NCBI RefSeq assembly: GCF_004336985.1
Contig: NZ_SJUO01000001.1
Span: forward strand, 186,001-250,000
DNA length: 64,000 bases
Reading direction: 5' to 3'
Origin: Exiguobacterium sp. SL-9
Lineage (GTDB): Bacteria > Bacillota > Bacilli > Exiguobacteriales > Exiguobacteriaceae
The notes under the pieces were generated by a model, which ran no database searches, was not told the DNA's origin, and saw nothing but the letters and a program-made list of their open reading frames with translations. Numbering within the stretch: position 1 is the stretch's first letter; every line of letters begins with the position of its first letter. The position numbers were made by a program, and so were the translations under genes. Below, in pieces: positions 43,259-53,185 of the stretch.

Positions 43259-44104
43259 TTATTTGGCTGGTTTCACAATTTTTAATTCAACTTCTTCCTT
43301 TTCTTCTGTTTCCTGAGCTTCCCGCAATCCTTTCGCGTTCAACCACGTATAGATCGCACCCATGAACAAGGCGCCGCCGATGATATTCCCGAACGTAGCC
43401 GGAATCAAGTTGTGAATCGCGCCTGCAAAGCTGATCGCCTCAGGGTGTGGGACGACGAGTGTGAGCGCGAACAAGACGAAGTTGGCGATGACGTGATCAA
43501 AACCAGACGCGAAGAAGACGGCAACGAGGAAAATCATCGAGAAGATTTGAGCGAACTCATTTTTCATCTGTTTTGGTAAGAAGATGGCGAGACAAACCAT
43601 CCAGTTACAGAAGATGGCACGGAAGAAAATCTCGACCGTTGTATGGTGCATCTTGCTTTCGACGACCGCGAACAACCAGTTGTTCATCCCTAGTTCTTGG
43701 ATGACACCGGTCGGAGCGAGCAACAAAGCGAACAAGATGCCGCCGAGGGCGTTCCCGACAAAACAGAGCAACCAGACGAGCATCGTGTCGCTGAGCGTCG
43801 TATAGCCGCGCAACGTCGACGTCGTGAAATACATCGTGTTCCCTGTGAACAACTCGGCTCCGCCGTAGATGATCATGACGAGGGCGATTCCGAAAGAGAA
43901 CCCACCAATAAGTGTTGTGAACGGGGAGTCGATCAAATACATCCCGTTGACGACTTTCAATGTGAAAATTGAAGCGAATCCGATAAAGATCCCCGCGAGC
44001 ATTGCCCGTAAAAAGTATTCCATTGGTCGATAATGAATCATTTGCGAAGAAGCCTGCGCTTTTTTCCGCAACGATTCGAGTGCATGGATTTCCATTGATG
44101 CCAT
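43259..44104 (-). CDS. Formate/nitrite transporter (FNT) family channel
   Basis: 281 aa, six membrane segments. FNT signatures: ELFTGNTMYFTT (about 90-100) and FFRAIFCNWMVCLAIF (about 160-175). The central His of the pore is in the DHVIANF segment. FocA/NirC-type pentamers pass formate, nitrite or hydrosulfide. ATG 44104 follows AAGGG; the frame runs 32 codons further upstream across the promoter, so that part is not coding. Its neighbours nrdDG encode a formate-type reductase, and the Rex-like box fits an anaerobic role, so formate is the best guess. Confidence 0.9.
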   Translation of the reverse strand: MASMEIHALESLRKKAQASSQMIHYRPMEYFLRAMLAGIFIGFASIFTLKVVNGMYLIDSPFTTLIGGFSFGIALVMIIYGGAELFTGNTMYFTTSTLRGYTTLSDTMLVWLLCFVGNALGGILFALLLAPTGVIQELGMNNWLFAVVESKMHHTTVEIFFRAIFCNWMVCLAIFLPKQMKNEFAQIFSMIFLVAVFFASGFDHVIANFVLFALTLVVPHPEAISFAGAIHNLIPATFGNIIGGALFMGAIYTWLNAKGLREAQETEEKEEVELKIVKPAK

Positions 44105-44137
44105 GTCACAAACCCTTCTTTCTGTTTGAATGAAACC

Positions 44138-44173
44138 ATTATAATAAGAACAAATATGTGAAATCATTAACAA
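44138..44173 (-). promoter_or_regulatory. FNT promoter with Rex-like box
   Basis: Minus-strand TATAAT at 44138-44143. The region around the -35 holds ATGTGAA-ATCA-TTAACAA (44156-44173, plus strand), which agrees with the Rex operator TTGTGAA-N4-TTCACAA at 12 of 14 fixed positions. Rex leaves DNA when NADH rises, so the channel would be made in fermenting cells. Confidence 0.6.
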
Positions 44174-44234
44174 TATAAGCCCGAATCGATTAAATTGCAA
44201 TCGTCCCTTCCATATGTTGATACATTTTTCACAT

Positions 44235-44249
44235 CGTAATCGTTTACAT
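44235..44249. promoter_or_regulatory. cre-like site upstream of the FNT gene
   Basis: Minus strand ATGTAAACGATTACG misses the cre consensus only at the last base. It is about 95 bases upstream of the FNT -10, a position more typical of CcpA activation. Confidence 0.45.
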
Positions 44250-44268
44250 TTGTCGGATTTGTGACCAT

Positions 44269-44297
44269 AAAAAAACGACCCTTCGCAAAGGGCCGTT
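44269..44297 (-). terminator. Terminator after ctc/rplY
   Basis: Stem AACGGCCCTT / AAGGGTCGTT and TTTTTTT on the minus strand. Confidence 0.9.
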
Positions 44298-44305
44298 CAA
44301 AACGA

Positions 44306-44959
44306 TTATTCTTTGTTTTCAGAGGCTTCTTCAGACTCTTCAGATGAAGCTTCAGCTGACTGTTCTGACGAAGTAGCTTCGCCTTCTGTCGCTTCTTCCT
44401 CTTCTTCGACCGCAACCGGTTCATTCACCGATGCGATTTGAAGATCACCTTCAGATACGATTTCGTAATCTTTGTTCGTCGGAATGTCGGCCACTGTGAG
44501 CGAGTCACCGATGCCGAGTTCAGAAACATCAAGTTCGATGCGCTCCGGAATGTTGGCTGGTGTCGCTGAGACCGTTACTTTGTAGAGCGTCTGCGCCAAG
44601 TAGCCGCCTTCTTTAGCACCTTTTGCATCGCCGACGAGCGTGACGTCCGCTTCGACTTCTGTCGCTTCGTCCATCTTCACTGCCATAAATTCGACGTGCT
44701 TGTATTCGTTCGTAAACGGGTCGACTTCTGTCCCGTGAACGAGCGTGTTCACTTTTTTACCATCGATATTGAGTTCGATCAAAGCATTGTCGCCGTGTTC
44801 ACGAAGAATTTTACGTAGTGCCATCTCTTCGAATGCGACCGGTGTGCTTTCAACTTTGTAGCCGTAAACGACACCTAACACTTTTCCTTCTTTACGTAAG
44901 TTTGCCCGGACCGAACGTGGTCGTAATTCTCGTTTCGTTACTTTAAGCGTGTCTGCCAT
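44306..44959 (-). CDS. ctc: 50S ribosomal protein L25/general stress protein Ctc
   Basis: 217 aa. N-terminal L25 domain (about 5-95) binds 5S rRNA; the central TL5-type beta domain (about 100-185, [23 protein letters not shown]) follows; the last 30 residues are Glu/Ser-rich and probably disordered. In B. subtilis ctc is a classical SigB-dependent general stress gene, and a SigB-like promoter lies upstream here. The ATG is preceded by AGGGGGAAAAG. Confidence 0.93.
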   Translation of the reverse strand: MADTLKVTKRELRPRSVRANLRKEGKVLGVVYGYKVESTPVAFEEMALRKILREHGDNALIELNIDGKKVNTLVHGTEVDPFTNEYKHVEFMAVKMDEATEVEADVTLVGDAKGAKEGGYLAQTLYKVTVSATPANIPERIELDVSELGIGDSLTVADIPTNKDYEIVSEGDLQIASVNEPVAVEEEEEATEGEATSSEQSAEASSEESEEASENKE

Positions 44960-45063
44960 AATCTTTTCCCCCTACTGGTTTATCGATCATGTCTACATCT
45001 TGAGGGTGAGGCAGTGAAAAAGCCACCTCTCAACCTCGATGTGTTGAGTGACATGTGTATATT

Positions 45064-45089
45064 GTTCCCAGATGCACCTATCCATAAAC
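45064..45089 (-). promoter_or_regulatory. SigB-type promoter of ctc
   Basis: Minus strand GTTTAT (45084-45089), 14-bp spacer, GGGAAC (45064-45069), close to the SigB consensus GTTTAA-N12-15-GGGWAT. The leader of about 95 bases holds a GGTGGC / GCCTCACC hairpin of unknown use. Confidence 0.6.
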
Positions 45090-45122
45090 GTAACAGGAGA
45101 TTAAAAAAAGATTACAGGCATG

Positions 45123-46946
45123 TCACATGACGCGTTTGAAGAGCTTTTCAAGTTCATATGTGCTCCACTTCACCAAAATCGGACGACCGTGCGGGCACGT
45201 GTATGGAGACGTCGTCCGATTGAGATCGTGTAGCAATTGTCGCATCATGTCGTGGTTGAGTGGATGGTTCGCTTTGATAGATCGTTTGCACGCCATTAAA
45301 ATCGAGGCGTCTTCTCGATATTTGGCAATGTCAATGGAGCGATCCCGAATCGCCATCTCGATTAAATCACGGACCGTCCCTTCTAAATCGTGTTGCGGAT
45401 ACCATGTCGGGATCTCCCGGACGAGGAACGTGTTGCCGCCGAACGGCTCCAACTCGAGGCCTGCTTCTTTTAAGAGCGGAGAGACTTCCTCGATGGCGAG
45501 CGTCTCTTCTTGCGTGAACTCGAGCGTAAGCGGCAGCAACAACAATTGATACTCCTTGTCCGGATTACCGAGCTGTTCATAGAACAATTCGTATTTGATC
45601 CGTTCCTGGGCCGCGTGTTGGTCGATCACATACATCCCATCCTCGGCTCCACAGACGATATAACTTGCGTGCAATTGACCGATGACGTCAAGCTGTGGAA
45701 GTCGCTCTCCCGCTGTCTCGATTTCCTCCGATTCGACGATTGGAGCTGTCGGTTCAGTCTTCTCGTTAATGAGCGGGGTCGGCGACCAACGACTCGGTGA
45801 CGTGACCGGTTCACGCGGAATCGGATAGTTCCACGTTGGCGGTTCATCCGCGACGGAGTTGCGTTCGACCATAACAGGGGTGCGTTCGACCGTGAAATCA
45901 AGTCGTTCTTGTTCGGTCCGGGGCGCCGGTCGTTCTTTCGGTTTGACCGACGGGATCAAACGTTGTTCCCGAAGCGTCAGTTGGACCGTCTCACGAATCA
46001 ATTGGCATAACTCTTTCTCTTTTGAGAGCCGCACTTCTCGTTTCGTCGGGTGAACATTCACGTCAATCAGCATCGGGTCCATGTTCACCTCAAGGACGGC
46101 AATCGGATAACGTCCGATCGGGAGCAAAGTGTGATAGCCTTCAAGTACACTTTGGGTCAACGCAAAGTTTTTGATGCTACGCCCGTTCAAAATGAGCGTC
46201 ACGTACTGCTTGTTCGAACGCGTCACTTCCGGCCGGACGAGATGGGCGCTCAAGCTATAGTCGTTCGTTTTGCTCGAAGCCGTGACAATTTGAGCGGCGA
46301 CTTGTCGACCGTAGATGGCGAGCATGACTTGTTTAACGTCCCCGTTCCCGCTCGTCCTGAGCAGTTCCTTATCTTCGTGGAACGCCGTAAGCCGCACTTC
46401 CGGATGAGACAAAGCGATCCGGTTCAACGTATCCGTGATGCTCGCTAGTTCTGTCGCCGACGTTTTTAAATATTTCAACCGGGCCGGTGTATTATAGAAT
46501 AATTGACTGACGGCAATCTCCGTCCCGACATTCGTCGCAGCCGGTGTTTGGGCTGTGACGACACCCCCTTGAAGTGTCATCTCGAATCCGTCTTCCTCGG
46601 CCCGACGTGACTTAAGCGTCACATGGCTGACCGAGGCGATCGAGGCGAGTGCCTCTCCCCGAAAGCCGAGTGTACGAATCCGGAACAAGTCATGTTCGTC
46701 TCGGATTTTACTCGTCGCATGGCGGAGAAAGGCACGCGGGGCGTCCTCTTCATAAAATCCGTGACCGTTGTCGCGGACTTTAATGAGGCGAATGCCCGCT
46801 TCCTCCAAATCGACTTCGATTTTCGTGGCGCCGGCGTCAATCGCGTTCTCGACGAGTTCTTTCACGACCGAGGCCGGCCGTTCGACGACCTCTCCGGCAG
46901 CGATCCGGTTGGCCAGTTGTTCCGGTAACTCTTGAATGATTCCCAT
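45123..46946 (-). CDS. mutL: DNA mismatch repair protein MutL
   Basis: 607 aa. N-terminal GHKL ATPase (IAAGEVVERPASVVKELVENAIDAG, DNGHGF, TLGFRGEALASI), then a proline/charge-rich linker (about 335-415) and the dimerisation domain with the nicking-endonuclease motif DQHAAQERIKYE and the zinc-site motif CPHGRPIL near the C-terminus. So it is an endonuclease-type MutL, as expected for an organism without MutH. ATG 46946 with AAGGGGTGA; 4 bp after mutS. Confidence 0.96.
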   Translation of the reverse strand: MGIIQELPEQLANRIAAGEVVERPASVVKELVENAIDAGATKIEVDLEEAGIRLIKVRDNGHGFYEEDAPRAFLRHATSKIRDEHDLFRIRTLGFRGEALASIASVSHVTLKSRRAEEDGFEMTLQGGVVTAQTPAATNVGTEIAVSQLFYNTPARLKYLKTSATELASITDTLNRIALSHPEVRLTAFHEDKELLRTSGNGDVKQVMLAIYGRQVAAQIVTASSKTNDYSLSAHLVRPEVTRSNKQYVTLILNGRSIKNFALTQSVLEGYHTLLPIGRYPIAVLEVNMDPMLIDVNVHPTKREVRLSKEKELCQLIRETVQLTLREQRLIPSVKPKERPAPRTEQERLDFTVERTPVMVERNSVADEPPTWNYPIPREPVTSPSRWSPTPLINEKTEPTAPIVESEEIETAGERLPQLDVIGQLHASYIVCGAEDGMYVIDQHAAQERIKYELFYEQLGNPDKEYQLLLLPLTLEFTQEETLAIEEVSPLLKEAGLELEPFGGNTFLVREIPTWYPQHDLEGTVRDLIEMAIRDRSIDIAKYREDASILMACKRSIKANHPLNHDMMRQLLHDLNRTTSPYTCPHGRPILVKWSTYELEKLFKRVM

Positions 46947-46950
46947 CGAC

Positions 46951-49476
46951 TCACCCCTTCTTCGCGGATTGTTGGAGCGCATAGAGCGCCTGCATCGCCT
47001 CGATCGGATTCATCGCTAACAAATCGAGAGCGAGCAATTGTCGTTTAATCTCGTCTTCCGCCTCAAAGAGCGACAGCTGAGCCACTGGTTCAGCCTGTAC
47101 CGACTGTTTCACAGTTAGCTGCCCCGTTTTCGGTTCTGTCTCGAGTTCAGACAAGATGGTCCGCGCCCGCTCAATTAAATCACGCGGCAGTTCGGCGAGT
47201 TCGGCGACATGAATTCCGTACGATTTGTCAGCTCGTCCTGGATGGACCTCATGCAGGAAGACGACACGGCCGTCACGCTCGATGGCGCGGACGTGTACGT
47301 TCTCAAGGGCGGGAATCGTGTCTTCGAGCACGGTCAGTTCATGATAGTGGGTCGAGAACAGTGTCTTCGCTCCAATAGTTGAAGCGATGTACTCAACGAT
47401 GGCTTGGGCAAGTGCCATCCCGTCATACGTTGACGTCCCCCGCCCAATCTCGTCAAGCAGGATGAGACTGTGTGCTGTTGCTTCCGTCACCGCTTGGCGC
47501 GTCTCCGTCATCTCGACCATGAACGTCGACTGGCCGCTCACCAAATCATCCGCCGCACCGATGCGGGTAAAGATGCGATCGAACAACGGAATCTCGGCCG
47601 CTTCAGCCGGCACGAACGATCCGATTTGATGCAAGATGGCGATCAAGGCGAATTGGCGCATATACGTCGATTTACCGGACATGTTCGGTCCCGTGATCAA
47701 CAGCATGCGCCGCGTATCGTCGAGCGTCAAATCGTTGGCGACATATTCACCGCGCGGTAGCACCGTCTCGATTACTGGATGGCGTCCCTGGTCAATTTGT
47801 ACGTTCGTCGACGTCGTGGGTCGGACGTAGTCCCGTTTTTCGGCAACGATAGCGAGCGCGAGCAAGACATCAAGTTCGCTGAGCGAGCGCGCCAGTTGCT
47901 GGAGTGGTTTCGTCTCTTGCTTGACTAGGTCACGCAAGGCGACGAACAAATCGTATTCGAGCGTGCAGCTCTTCTCTTCGGCCCCAAGGATGAGCGCTTC
48001 TTTCTCTTTCAACTCGGGTGTGACATAACGCTCGGCGTTCGTCAACGTCTGCTTCCGTTCGTAACGACCTTCTTCGAGTAAGCGCGCGTTCGCTTTCGTG
48101 ACTTCCAAGTAATAACCGAAGACACGGTTATAGCCAATTTTCAGTGATTTGATACCCGTAGCGAGTCGCTCTTGTTGTTCGAGGTTGGCAATCCATGTCT
48201 TTCCGTTCGCTTTCGCCTCAAGCAGTTCGTCAAGTTCGGTCGAGTAGCCGGCACGAATCATACCGCCTTCCTTAATCGAGATGGGTGGGGCCTCGACGAG
48301 CGCCGCTTGGAGCACGCTGGCCAAGTCGTCGAACGTATCGAGCGTGGCATCGATTTGACGAAGACGTGAGGCGGTGACGCCTTCGAGCAAGGCACGTACC
48401 GTCGGAATACGCTCGAGTGTGTTCCGCAACTGGACGAGATCACGGGCGTTGGCTGTCCCGTATCCGACTTTGGCGACGAGACGCTCGATATCATAGACGT
48501 GGCGCAACTGTTCACGCAACTGGTCACGAAGCATGAAATCATCGACCAAGTTCTCGACCGCATCTTGCCGGTCCCGAATCGCCTGCTCGGTATAGAGCGG
48601 CTGTTCGAGCCAACGTTTTAGCAACCGTCCGCCCATCGCCGTCGTCGTCTCATCGAGCAGGGCGAGGAGCGACCCTTTCCGTTCACCGGACCGGGCCGAC
48701 CGGAACAATTCCAAGTTCCGGGCCGTATTCGCATCGAGTTGCATATGGGCCTCGACTTCATAGGCGACGGCCGGTTGGAGATGGTCGAGGGCACGTTTTT
48801 GCGTCCGCGTCAAATACGCGAAAAGCAGTTCGAACGCGCTCACTTGGGCCTCGTCTTTTGCCCCGCTCGACAACGGGCTCGCTAGCCGCTCCGTTTGCAC
48901 CGACAACGGGATGCCTAGCGGAGCGAGTTGTTGTCTTAATTCGTCGTCGGCAACAATAATCTCACTCGGCGCTAGCCCTTCCACTTCTCGGGACACAGCT
49001 TCTTGCGATGACAACGTCGTTAACCATGACTCACCTGTCGTCACATCGCCACGGGCAATCCCGAAACGGCCTGCTACGTTCACGACCGATAGTAAATACC
49101 GGTTCTCTTTCTCACCGAGCGCAGCCATGTATGTACCCGGCGTGATAACTTGGATGACTTCACGTTTGACGAGCCCTTTCGTCGCTTTCGGATCTTCCAT
49201 CTGTTCACAGATGGCCACGTTGAACCCTTTTTCGATCAGCTGTTCAATGTAGATAGCGGCAGAGTGATGCGGGACCCCGCACATCGGAATCGGGTGCTCA
49301 GCATTTTTGCCGTTCTTCGCAGTCAATGTCAGTTCGAGTTCTTTGGCGACGATTTTAGCATCTTCAAAAAATAGCTCGTAAAAGTCACCGAGCCGGTAAA
49401 AGAGAAAGGCATCTGGATAATCTGCCTTGATTGAGAAGTACTGTTTCATCATCGGAGTTTGATGTATCGTTTCCAT
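46951..49476 (-). CDS. mutS: DNA mismatch repair protein MutS
   Basis: 841 aa. Mismatch-binding N-terminal domain with the FYELF motif ([12 protein letters not shown], about 31-42), connector, lever and clamp domains, and the C-terminal ABC-type ATPase with Walker [10 protein letters not shown], Walker [14 protein letters not shown] and STHYHEL. Recognises base mismatches and recruits MutL. Operon mutS-mutL, with ricA upstream, as in B. subtilis. Confidence 0.97.
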   Translation of the reverse strand: METIHQTPMMKQYFSIKADYPDAFLFYRLGDFYELFFEDAKIVAKELELTLTAKNGKNAEHPIPMCGVPHHSAAIYIEQLIEKGFNVAICEQMEDPKATKGLVKREVIQVITPGTYMAALGEKENRYLLSVVNVAGRFGIARGDVTTGESWLTTLSSQEAVSREVEGLAPSEIIVADDELRQQLAPLGIPLSVQTERLASPLSSGAKDEAQVSAFELLFAYLTRTQKRALDHLQPAVAYEVEAHMQLDANTARNLELFRSARSGERKGSLLALLDETTTAMGGRLLKRWLEQPLYTEQAIRDRQDAVENLVDDFMLRDQLREQLRHVYDIERLVAKVGYGTANARDLVQLRNTLERIPTVRALLEGVTASRLRQIDATLDTFDDLASVLQAALVEAPPISIKEGGMIRAGYSTELDELLEAKANGKTWIANLEQQERLATGIKSLKIGYNRVFGYYLEVTKANARLLEEGRYERKQTLTNAERYVTPELKEKEALILGAEEKSCTLEYDLFVALRDLVKQETKPLQQLARSLSELDVLLALAIVAEKRDYVRPTTSTNVQIDQGRHPVIETVLPRGEYVANDLTLDDTRRMLLITGPNMSGKSTYMRQFALIAILHQIGSFVPAEAAEIPLFDRIFTRIGAADDLVSGQSTFMVEMTETRQAVTEATAHSLILLDEIGRGTSTYDGMALAQAIVEYIASTIGAKTLFSTHYHELTVLEDTIPALENVHVRAIERDGRVVFLHEVHPGRADKSYGIHVAELAELPRDLIERARTILSELETEPKTGQLTVKQSVQAEPVAQLSLFEAEDEIKRQLLALDLLAMNPIEAMQALYALQQSAKKG

Positions 49477-49498
49477 TCGTGTTCACCTCTAGAAATTA

Positions 49499-49525
49499 GA
49501 ACAGCTGACCAAAGGCCAGCTGTTT
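49499..49525 (-). terminator. Hairpin between ricA and mutS
   Basis: Stem AACAGCTGGCC / GTCAGCTGTT on the minus strand; the T-tract is broken (CTAATTTC), so termination may be partial. Confidence 0.5.
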
Positions 49526-49526
49526 G

Positions 49527-49958
49527 TTAGTATCCGCAGCCGCCGCGTGATTTCTCCGCTGCCATGCCGCTTCCTGTCTTACCGGCGAGAACGTCTCCGT
49601 CCGTCGACTCGATAATACGATCTGTCACCGAGTTGGCGAGTGTGACCGTCACATATTGAAGTAAATCATTCACTTCGACTTGCGTCTCTTGGAACGCTTG
49701 GACGACCGGAATCGAATCGAGTTCGTCCATCGCCTTGTCGATTTTCAACTCGACTTTGGCGAGTGCTTCCGTCTTCCCGTAATGCTTGCAGTTGACGGCT
49801 TCTTTTTGTAAGTATTTGATTCGTTTGATCAACGTTTGGACGCGCTCGCTCTCGTTCACTTTCGTTTCCGCTTCTTTGAAGCGGGCCACTTCCGGCGTGC
49901 TCGCCAACAAGTCGGCCAATTCTTTTGCTTTTTGAATCACTGTCTGATCAGTCACCAT
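49527..49958 (-). CDS. ricA: RicA (YmcA) family protein
   Basis: 143 aa, the same length as B. subtilis YmcA/RicA. Helical Com_YlbF fold: residues 1-110 form long amphipathic helices (KRIKYLQKEAVNCKHYGK contains the conserved cysteine), and the C-terminus ends in GGCGY with a second cysteine. RicA works with RicF and RicT (Y-complex) with RNase Y in mRNA maturation, and is needed for biofilm, competence and sporulation in B. subtilis; the cysteines ligate Fe-S clusters there. The position before mutSL is conserved. Confidence 0.9.
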   Translation of the reverse strand: MVTDQTVIQKAKELADLLASTPEVARFKEAETKVNESERVQTLIKRIKYLQKEAVNCKHYGKTEALAKVELKIDKAMDELDSIPVVQAFQETQVEVNDLLQYVTVTLANSVTDRIIESTDGDVLAGKTGSGMAAEKSRGGCGY

Positions 49959-50059
49959 CGTAAACCCCTTTGCTCTCTATGATTGAACGTACGTCTTGAC
50001 GCACGCAAGTATTCTCCATCATTCTACCATGAACTTATCACAAACGGTACCGCATCGCT

Positions 50060-50488
50060 TCACATCAAAACGGTCGCAACGCGGACCATATCGACGTGGG
50101 GAATCCCGTCCTCTAAGTACTCTTCGCTCGTTCGGGTGAACCCGAAGCTCGCATAAAACGGCTCGACATAGGTTTGGGCTTGTAAGTATAAATCACGGTC
50201 ACCAAAGTCAGCCACGGCTGCTTGCATCAATCGACGCGAATGACCTTCTCCCCGATGCGTCGATTTCGTGACGACACGACCGATGGCGATCGGTGACTCC
50301 TCCTCAAGGACACGTAGCGCCGCGATCGGGCGACCGTCGGCCTCGATCCAGTAGTGGACCGCCGCTATATCTTTCCCGTCAACTTCTTGATACGGGCAAT
50401 CTTGTTCCACGACGAATATTTCGGTCCTGAGCGCCAACAGCTCATAGAGTTCTCTCGTCGTCAATTCATCAAACCGTTTTTTATGCAT
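50060..50488 (-). CDS. GNAT-family acetyltransferase, ElaA-like
   Basis: 142 aa single GNAT domain. LRTEIFVVEQDCPYQEVDGKD is the hallmark opening of ElaA-type enzymes, and IGRVVTKSTHRGEGHSRRL carries the acetyl-CoA loop. Substrate unknown. ATG 50488 follows GGGGAG; a longer frame overlaps the upstream oxidoreductase gene without a site. Lies 16 bp downstream of that gene and may be co-transcribed with it. Confidence 0.85.
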   Translation of the reverse strand: MHKKRFDELTTRELYELLALRTEIFVVEQDCPYQEVDGKDIAAVHYWIEADGRPIAALRVLEEESPIAIGRVVTKSTHRGEGHSRRLMQAAVADFGDRDLYLQAQTYVEPFYASFGFTRTSEEYLEDGIPHVDMVRVATVLM

Positions 50489-50504
50489 CTTAACTTGTCT
50501 CCCC

Positions 50505-51968
50505 TCATAACTTCGAACCGAGCGCACGGGCAACGTGAAGTCCACTCGTCATCGCCCCGATTGTCCCCGCACCTGGAAACACCGTGTCGCCGCAAACGTA
50601 AAAATTCGGGAGGTTCGTCCGATAGCTCGCCGCATGGAACAACGCTTGTTGAGGTGTCTGGGCGTATCCTCCGACCGCACCATTTGGACGTTTCGTATAC
50701 TTCACCCACGCCCCCGGTCCCCCAGGAAGCAGGATTGACGATTCGCCGGTCCAGTCTGGGAACGCTCGACCCACTACCGAGACGAGACGCTCGGTCCAAT
50801 CTGTCTCTAGTTTCTCATACGTCATCTTGTCTTTCCAACCTTGCCACTCGCTCAAATCGATATGGGTCGAGACTGTGATGGTCCGTTCCGGTCGTTCGGT
50901 CCGGAGCGCATCATCCGCGGCCGACATTGAGATGAAGGCGTGCCCAGAAGGTAAGCCGTCACTGTACACTTGTTGAAACAGCGGACGTCCGGAGCACACC
51001 GCTTCCGGTAACGTGACGTACAGACTGAACGTCCCCCATTGTGAGCGCTTTAAGTGACGGGCGTACTGCTTGCTAAACTGAACCAATGGATCTCCGCTTA
51101 ATAGCTGAGCTGTCGCCTCTAGCGGAATCGCCGACACGATGACATCGACGAGGTCGAGCCGGCCCCGGCGATCGGTCAAGAGCCAACCATCCGCGACCTG
51201 TTCGACTTTAACGATTTGTCGCCCTAGAAGCGTTTTGCCTCCATCTCTTTGAATCGAGCGCTCCAATGCATGAGCGAGCGTATACAAGCCACCGTCGACG
51301 TAAAATGCCCCTTCATGGTAAATCGATAACGCGACAGCCGCGAGCAAGTGGCTCGCTTCGCGGGCACCGGTCTGCAGGCTATCGAGCAAAATCCCATCAA
51401 TCACCCGTTCGAACGACGTCCCGTCCAATCCATGATGCGACAGCGTCGTGCCGAGCGGTCGATACAGTTTCCGGAACGCCCCGAGCTGTGCCGGTCGAAA
51501 CGCACGGATCGCAAGCGTTGCATCACGAACCGTACGAAACGGCAACGCCGGTAGTGTTTCAAACAAAGGACGAATCGTCTCAAAGTCGGCCCACACTTCA
51601 TTGAAGAAAGCCCGAATGCGCGGCGCAAGCTCCGGAAATGTCGACTCGAGTTCTGCTAAGAACTGATTCCGGTCTTGATGATAATGGACGGTTTTCCCAT
51701 CCACATGGATGTGCATCACCTCGGCTAATGGACGAACGTCAATCGTTTCACCTAAATATGACAAGACCCGCTCATGCAGGCCTCCGGGTTCAAAGCCCAT
51801 CCCAAGCGTCGCCCCGGCCGGGAACCGATAGTCCCCACGTTCGAATTTGCCAGCGCATCCACCCCATTCTCGTGACGATTCGTATACGGTCACGTCATGG
51901 CCGATTCGGCTCGCGAGCGCACCCGTCGTCAATCCGGCAACTCCACCACCGATAATCCCGATTCGCAT
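50505..51968 (-). CDS. Phytoene desaturase-like FAD-dependent oxidoreductase
   Basis: 487 aa. N-terminal FAD motif IGIIGGGVAGLTTGALASRIGHDVTVYES, the carotenoid-desaturase-type C-terminal stretch FYVCGDTVFPGAGTIGAMTSG, and the overall length fit the CrtI/CrtN/CrtO group. Exiguobacterium makes orange C30 carotenoids, and this could desaturate, isomerise or oxidise one of them. No crtM or other crt gene is near, so a separate role is possible. RBS GGAGGGG before ATG 51968. Confidence 0.8.
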   Translation of the reverse strand: MRIGIIGGGVAGLTTGALASRIGHDVTVYESSREWGGCAGKFERGDYRFPAGATLGMGFEPGGLHERVLSYLGETIDVRPLAEVMHIHVDGKTVHYHQDRNQFLAELESTFPELAPRIRAFFNEVWADFETIRPLFETLPALPFRTVRDATLAIRAFRPAQLGAFRKLYRPLGTTLSHHGLDGTSFERVIDGILLDSLQTGAREASHLLAAVALSIYHEGAFYVDGGLYTLAHALERSIQRDGGKTLLGRQIVKVEQVADGWLLTDRRGRLDLVDVIVSAIPLEATAQLLSGDPLVQFSKQYARHLKRSQWGTFSLYVTLPEAVCSGRPLFQQVYSDGLPSGHAFISMSAADDALRTERPERTITVSTHIDLSEWQGWKDKMTYEKLETDWTERLVSVVGRAFPDWTGESSILLPGGPGAWVKYTKRPNGAVGGYAQTPQQALFHAASYRTNLPNFYVCGDTVFPGAGTIGAMTSGLHVARALGSKL

Positions 51969-52108
51969 GTTAATCCCCTCCTGCCTTCATCATACATGCC
52001 TTCTCGAAATCCGAGACATTTCAACGTGTTCCGTAGACATATTTCGCCGGTCAGGCAGGGTTCTTGCTAAAGATGGCGAAAAAATCGATAAAGGACAGGT
52101 GAAACCAT

Positions 52109-52603
52109 ATGCGAAGTCGGGTCATCATTTATCTGCTCATTCCAATCTTGATTTTTATCGGTATTCTCATTACCCCACCATCAGAAGAATCACAAAAAGT
52201 CGCCACCATGACGGCTGTCAACATTCAAGAGATGATTCCGTATGAACGTGAGTACACGGCACAAAAAGTGTTACTCGAGGAAGTGAACGATGGCCGCGAG
52301 GCGATGATCGAGGAGTGGCGGCTCGAACGCGGGGCGCGCACGACTTATAGTTACGTGTTGCGACTCCAAGGGTTCGATACGGTGATTCAAGTCGATGCAG
52401 GTGCGGCCAACACACGCTCGGACGGCTATTATGCCATGCAGGCGCACAGCCCCGTCTTTGAAGCGGACGAACCGCTGTCAATCGGTTATCCGATTGTGCT
52501 CTTCGCCAGCGAGCAACGGCTCGTTTTGAACCAGATGGAAGTGCGCGTCCTATACGAAGAGGAGAATCAAATTAAAAAATGGCGTATTCTTCAATCTGAA
52601 TAA
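52109..52603 (+). CDS. Hypothetical signal-anchored protein
   Basis: 164 aa, not recognised. One hydrophobic helix at 5-22 (VIIYLLIPILIFIGILI) followed by PPSEES and a soluble alpha/beta domain of about 140 residues predicted outside the membrane. No cysteine for a lipobox. Probably an extracytoplasmic domain, reminiscent of small Firmicute proteins annotated only as DUFs. Ribosome binding site CAGGTG; 33 bp before the P-loop kinase gene, so they may share a transcript. Confidence 0.7.
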   Translation: MRSRVIIYLLIPILIFIGILITPPSEESQKVATMTAVNIQEMIPYEREYTAQKVLLEEVNDGREAMIEEWRLERGARTTYSYVLRLQGFDTVIQVDAGAANTRSDGYYAMQAHSPVFEADEPLSIGYPIVLFASEQRLVLNQMEVRVLYEEENQIKKWRILQSE

Positions 52604-52636
52604 TCAAGAACATGACGATGTGGAAGGTGAGTTCTC

Positions 52637-53155
52637 ATGCAAAAAATACTCTTGATCGGCTCTGGCGGATCGGGAAAATCGACACTCGCACGTAAATTAG
52701 GAATGCGACTTGGCATCGATGTCCATCACTTGGACGCCTTGTTATGGAAACCGAATTGGACACCCGCCACACGGCAAGAACAACTTGCCACGCAGTCAGC
52801 ATTGATTGAACGCGAGTCGTGGATCATCGACGGCAATTACGGCGGCACGCTAAATTTTCGTTTAGACGCAGCCGATACGATTATCTTTCTCGACTTACCG
52901 AAAACCATATGTACATATCGCATCTTGAAGCGCATGTTGACGTACCGTGGCAAGACACGTCCGGACATGGGGGCCGGTTGTGAAGAACAGTTTGATCCGA
53001 AATTTTTGAAATGGGTATGGGATTATCCGAAGTCGCAACGCCCGGATGTAATCAAACGATTGAACTCACTTCCTGCCGAAAAGCAAATCATCCGATTGCG
53101 ATCACGTACCGAGGTTTGTGATTTTCTAAAGCATCTCGACACAATGGGACGTTAA
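52637..53155 (+). CDS. P-loop kinase-like protein (FlaR/topology-modulation type)
   Basis: 172 aa. Walker A IGSGGSGKSTLARKLG at 7-22, HHLDALLWKPNW, and WIIDGNYGGTLNFRLDAADTIIFLDLP with the Walker B Asp. This is the family annotated as DNA topology modulation protein FlaR or adenylate-kinase-like AAA protein; real substrate uncertain, probably a nucleotide or small metabolite. Middle gene of three consecutive plus-strand genes with short gaps. Confidence 0.82.
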   Translation: MQKILLIGSGGSGKSTLARKLGMRLGIDVHHLDALLWKPNWTPATRQEQLATQSALIERESWIIDGNYGGTLNFRLDAADTIIFLDLPKTICTYRILKRMLTYRGKTRPDMGAGCEEQFDPKFLKWVWDYPKSQRPDVIKRLNSLPAEKQIIRLRSRTEVCDFLKHLDTMGR

Positions 53156-53185
53156 TGAAGCCAAGTCTGTATAAAGGAGTCTTCC

